From Caulobacter sp. RHG1 (GTDB lineage Bacteria; Pseudomonadota; Alphaproteobacteria; Caulobacterales; Caulobacteraceae), in the NCBI RefSeq assembly GCF_013181195.1, contig NZ_SMZP01000001.1:62001-126000 (forward strand): 64,000 nucleotides of DNA. The letters are read 5' to 3'. Shown here in pieces: positions 61,969 to 64,000 of this stretch. A model generated the notes under the pieces. That model was not told where the DNA came from and made no database searches. It worked only from the letters and a program-made list of their open reading frames with translations. The stretch's first letter is position 1, and the number at the start of each line of letters is the position of its first letter. Made by a program: the position numbers and the translations under genes.

Positions 61969-62040
61969 CTAGGACCGCTTGGAGGGGTTTGATCGCGCAC
62001 CCAGGGTGCGACGGACCCGGAAGGCGTCGGACGGGATCAT
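61969..62040 (-). CDS. Putative 23-aa leader peptide upstream of the GH3 gene
   Basis: ATG at 62040 preceded by GGGAGGAAGCAAC, one of the best ribosome-binding sites in the window, opens a 23-codon frame MIPSDAFRVRRTLGARSNPS KRS ending TAG. It lies in the leader of the glucosidase gene, after the LacI-type sites and before the hairpin. It could be a regulatory leader peptide or a small protein. No Trp/His-type codon run that would mark classic attenuation is present. Confidence 0.4.
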   Translation of the reverse strand: MIPSDAFRVRRTLGARSNPSKRS

Positions 62041-62085
62041 GTTGCTTCCTCCCGACGCCGCCTTCGTGGGCGACCGTCTTGATCG

Positions 62086-62120
62086 TTGACAGTGTCTCGC
62101 AGCATAGACAGCGCTGTCAA
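62086..62120 (-). promoter_or_regulatory. Promoter with two LacI-type operators before the GH3 gene
   Basis: On the minus strand TTGACA (62115-62120) lies 17 bases from a weak -10 AGACAC (62092-62097). The palindrome GACAGCGCTGTC (62107-62118) covers the -35, and a second, GACAGTGTC (62088-62096), covers the -10. Both share the GACA/TGTC half-sites of the site before lacI, so repression by the adjacent LacI protein is likely. Confidence 0.65.
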
Positions 62121-62160
62121 GATGGATATGGATGGCGATGAAACCGCCTTCAGTCTCGCA

Positions 62161-63174
62161 TCAGGCCGTGCCGGTGGACTCCCTGACGACCAGTTCGAAA
62201 TCCAGCACCTGCGAGGGCGGCGGCGCACCCTCCTCCTGGTCGACGCCATGCATCAGCATGTCGGCGGCCGCGCCAGCCATGGCGTGGATCGGCTGACGGA
62301 CCGTGGTCAGCTGCGGCCAGGTGATCTTGGCGCCGGGCGTGTCGTCGAAGCCGGCGATCGACAGCTGACCCGGCACGTCCAGGCGCAGGCGATTGGCCAC
62401 GGCCATCACGCCCAAGGCCATGTCGTCGTTCGAGGCGAAGATCGCAGTGGGTCGGTCGGCGCCGCCCAGCAGCTTCTCGGCCGCCTCGAAGCCGGAGCGG
62501 AACGAGAACCAGCCCTGCTCCACCCGGTCGTCGCGCACCGGCAGATCGGCGTCGCGCATGGCGTCGAAATAGCCCTGCCGACGCTGCATGGCCGCGCCGT
62601 GATCCGGGTGGCCGATGATGAAGGCGATATCTTTGTGGCCCAGGCCGATCAGATGGCGGGTCATCTCGTAGGCGGCCAGGCGGTCGTCCATGCTGACCCA
62701 CGGCGCACGGTCCAGGTCGCCGCCCGGAGCGATGCGAACGTACGGCACCCCTTCCCGCTCCAGCGCCGCCAGCACCGCCGGATGGTCGCTGAGCGGCGGG
62801 GTCAGGATCACCCCGTCCATCCGCAGCGTGGCCAGCATCGGCGCGACCTGCTCCTCGATGTCGGCGGTGGAGTCCACCGGCTCGACGATCAGGTGGAAGC
62901 CCTCCTGCCGACAGCGGGCGATGGCGCCCAGCTGCACGTCGGTGACGTAGCCGGGGCTGGGGTTGTCGAAGAAGACGCCGATCAGATAGGCCTTCGAGCC
63001 CGCCAGGCTGCGGGCCGAGATGTTGGGCCGATACTTCAGCGCCGCCACGGCCGCCTGCACCCGATCGCGGGTGTCGGCCTTGACGTTGGGCTCACGGTTC
63101 AGCACCCGCGAAACGGTCTTGATCGAGACGCCGCTTTCGCGGGCCACGTCGTGGATCGTGATCTTGGCGCTCAA
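62161..63174 (-). CDS. LacI-family transcriptional regulator
   Basis: A 337-residue repressor: N-terminal HTH and hinge (ITIHDVARESGVSIKTVSRV, then YRPNISARSLAGS), followed by a periplasmic-binding-like sugar domain (ILTPPLSDHPAVLAALEREG, AIFASNDDMALGVMAVANRL, LSIAGFDDTPGAKITWPQLT TV). The effector is unknown, likely a glucose-derived sugar given the neighbours. A palindrome resembling its probable operator lies 46-65 bases upstream and others precede the GH3 gene, so autoregulation is likely. Confidence 0.93.
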   Translation of the reverse strand: MSAKITIHDVARESGVSIKTVSRVLNREPNVKADTRDRVQAAVAALKYRPNISARSLAGSKAYLIGVFFDNPSPGYVTDVQLGAIARCRQEGFHLIVEPVDSTADIEEQVAPMLATLRMDGVILTPPLSDHPAVLAALEREGVPYVRIAPGGDLDRAPWVSMDDRLAAYEMTRHLIGLGHKDIAFIIGHPDHGAAMQRRQGYFDAMRDADLPVRDDRVEQGWFSFRSGFEAAEKLLGGADRPTAIFASNDDMALGVMAVANRLRLDVPGQLSIAGFDDTPGAKITWPQLTTVRQPIHAMAGAAADMLMHGVDQEEGAPPPSQVLDFELVVRESTGTA

Positions 63175-63219
63175 TTCCGTCCCCTGCCGCCGATTCTATG
63201 GCGTTTGGTCGACATTTAG

Positions 63220-63239
63220 CCATGACAGCCTTGTCATGG
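63220..63239. promoter_or_regulatory. LacI-type operator upstream of lacI gene
   Basis: CCATGACA and TGTCATGG are perfect 8-bp arms around GCCT. The TGACA/TGTCA half-sites match those before the GH3 gene. It lies in the 82-bp gap between glk and the LacI gene, so the regulator may have its own promoter under autoregulation. Confidence 0.6.
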
Positions 63240-63256
63240 CGAGCCCAAACGACAGT

Positions 63257-64000
63257 TTAGGCGACCGCGGCCTGGCCTTCCGGCGTCAGGGCGACCGCCG
63301 CGCCGATCAGGGCGGTGTGCGGGTGCAAGATCACGTGGGTCGGGATGTCCTGAGTGTAGCCCGAAAGGCGGCCCTTTTCCTCGAACCGCTGACGGAACGG
63401 GCTCTTCTCCAGGATGTCGATGATCCGCGGCGCGATGCCGCCAGCGATGAACACCCCGCCGCGCGCGCCCAGGGTCAGGGCGATGTCGCCGGCCGTCGAG
63501 CCCAGCACCGCGCAGAAGCGGTTCACCGTCGCCAGGCTGTCGGCGCAGCCCTCAATCGCGCGCTGGGTGATCTGCTTGGCTTCCAGGGCCTCGACCTTGC
63601 GGCCTTCTGCAGCGCCCAGGGTCACGTGCAGGTCTTCCATGCCCGGCCCCGACAGGATGCGCTCGACCGAGACGCGGCCGCCGTTCAGCTGTCTGGTCAG
63701 CAGACGCAGCACCTCGATCTCGACCTCGTCCAGCGGGGCAAAGGCGACGTGGCCGCCCTCGGTGGCCAGCGGAATCTCCACGCCGTGGTGACGCACCAGA
63801 CCCGCGACGCCGAAACCGGTGCCCGGACCCAGGATCGCCAGGTCGCCCTCGGCCGAGGTCGGCAGCGAACCGATCTGGCGCAGGTCCTTCAGCGCCAGGC
63901 GCGGCGCAGCCAGGGCCTGGGCGGTGAAGTCGTTGATCAGCTTGGCGGCCCGGAAGCCGTTGGCCTTTCGCAGGCCGTCCTCGGAGATCGTCCAGTCCAG
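63257..64000 (-). CDS. glk: Glucokinase (partial, N-terminus off window)
   Basis: It phosphorylates glucose with ATP, feeding the Entner-Doudoroff route. The 247 residues inside the window include LINDFTAQALAAP, AILGPGTGFGVAGLV (phosphate loop), PLATEGGHVAFAPLDEVEIE, RILSGPGMEDLHVTL and GGVFIAGGIAPRIIDIL, all glucokinase (ROK-distinct, Glk type) features. About 75-85 N-terminal residues lie beyond base 64000. It precedes the LacI regulator by 82 bp. Confidence 0.95.
   Translation of the reverse strand: MDWTISEDGLRKANGFRAAKLINDFTAQALAAPRLALKDLRQIGSLPTSAEGDLAILGPGTGFGVAGLVRHHGVEIPLATEGGHVAFAPLDEVEIEVLRLLTRQLNGGRVSVERILSGPGMEDLHVTLGAAEGRKVEALEAKQITQRAIEGCADSLATVNRFCAVLGSTAGDIALTLGARGGVFIAGGIAPRIIDILEKSPFRQRFEEKGRLSGYTQDIPTHVILHPHTALIGAAVALTPEGQAAVA

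Noticed and set aside
59796..62141. A 781-codon plus-strand frame opposite the GH3 gene.
   Set aside because: It is the antisense shadow of a secreted glycosidase whose catalytic motifs are intact.

Overview
The window looks like a chromosomal segment of a Caulobacter species (Alphaproteobacteria, Caulobacterales). The main reasons are a 984-residue PodJ-type polarity factor, strongly GC-rich third codon positions, several GANTC (CcrM methylation) sites in front of podJ, and a generally Caulobacter-like gene content. No rRNA, tRNA, insertion sequence, prophage or CRISPR array was seen. Coding is dense, on both strands, mostly in short operons whose stop and start codons overlap. Both window ends cut a gene: tatC at the left (its C-terminus is missing) and glk at the right (its N-terminus is missing).

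Region 1-10 kb holds housekeeping genes: the twin-arginine translocase tatABC, a small protein behind a textbook sigma-54 promoter, then scpB-scpA-nagZ-SPOR protein-dgt (condensin partners, peptidoglycan recycling, cell-wall binding, dNTP hydrolysis). The Fe-S carrier erpA faces this block. A cation-efflux gene and its MerR regulator follow with a recognisable 19-bp-spacer MerR promoter, then xthA. Region 10-29 kb is a mixed metabolic stretch: two oxidoreductases, a CusF-like lipoprotein, the glucan synthase opgH, a MATE pump, an SDR, a VOC protein, a ThuA-domain protein, a GIY-YIG/DUF2239 pair with its own promoter and palindrome, a large TonB-dependent receptor with a Gly/Pro-rich insert, an S41 peptidase, and thiC under a TPP riboswitch.

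Region 29-47 kb is the most accessory part. It holds a 692-residue multi-pass membrane protein that I cannot assign, a zinc metallopeptidase, TPR and Sel1 proteins, and a PLP sulfur lyase coupled to an Asp/Glu racemase. It also holds a Tat-exported pectate lyase with two palindromic operator-like sites, an orphan antitoxin-like HTH gene beside two long inverted repeats, a DinG-type helicase, the ligase-associated helicase-nuclease pair (Lhr-like plus PdeM), and a TauE/TIGR02186/DUF3429 operon. Region 47-64 kb has a mosaic intergenic repeat, podJ, an MprF-like membrane protein, an acyl-CoA dehydrogenase/isomerase/acyl-CoA dehydrogenase operon and a Crp/Fnr regulator. It ends in a sugar block (pyk, a GH3 beta-glucosidase, a LacI regulator, glk) in which related TGACA/TGTCA palindromes sit before both the glucosidase leader and lacI. 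Those sites suggest one local regulon feeding glucose units to glucokinase.

The observations I would follow up first are the sigma-54-driven small gene at 1744, the unassigned membrane protein at 29058, the LacI operators plus leader ORF before the GH3 gene, the possibly split-function acyl-CoA dehydrogenase pair, and the palindromes flanking the orphan antitoxin gene. All functional statements rest on reading motifs; no database search was run.
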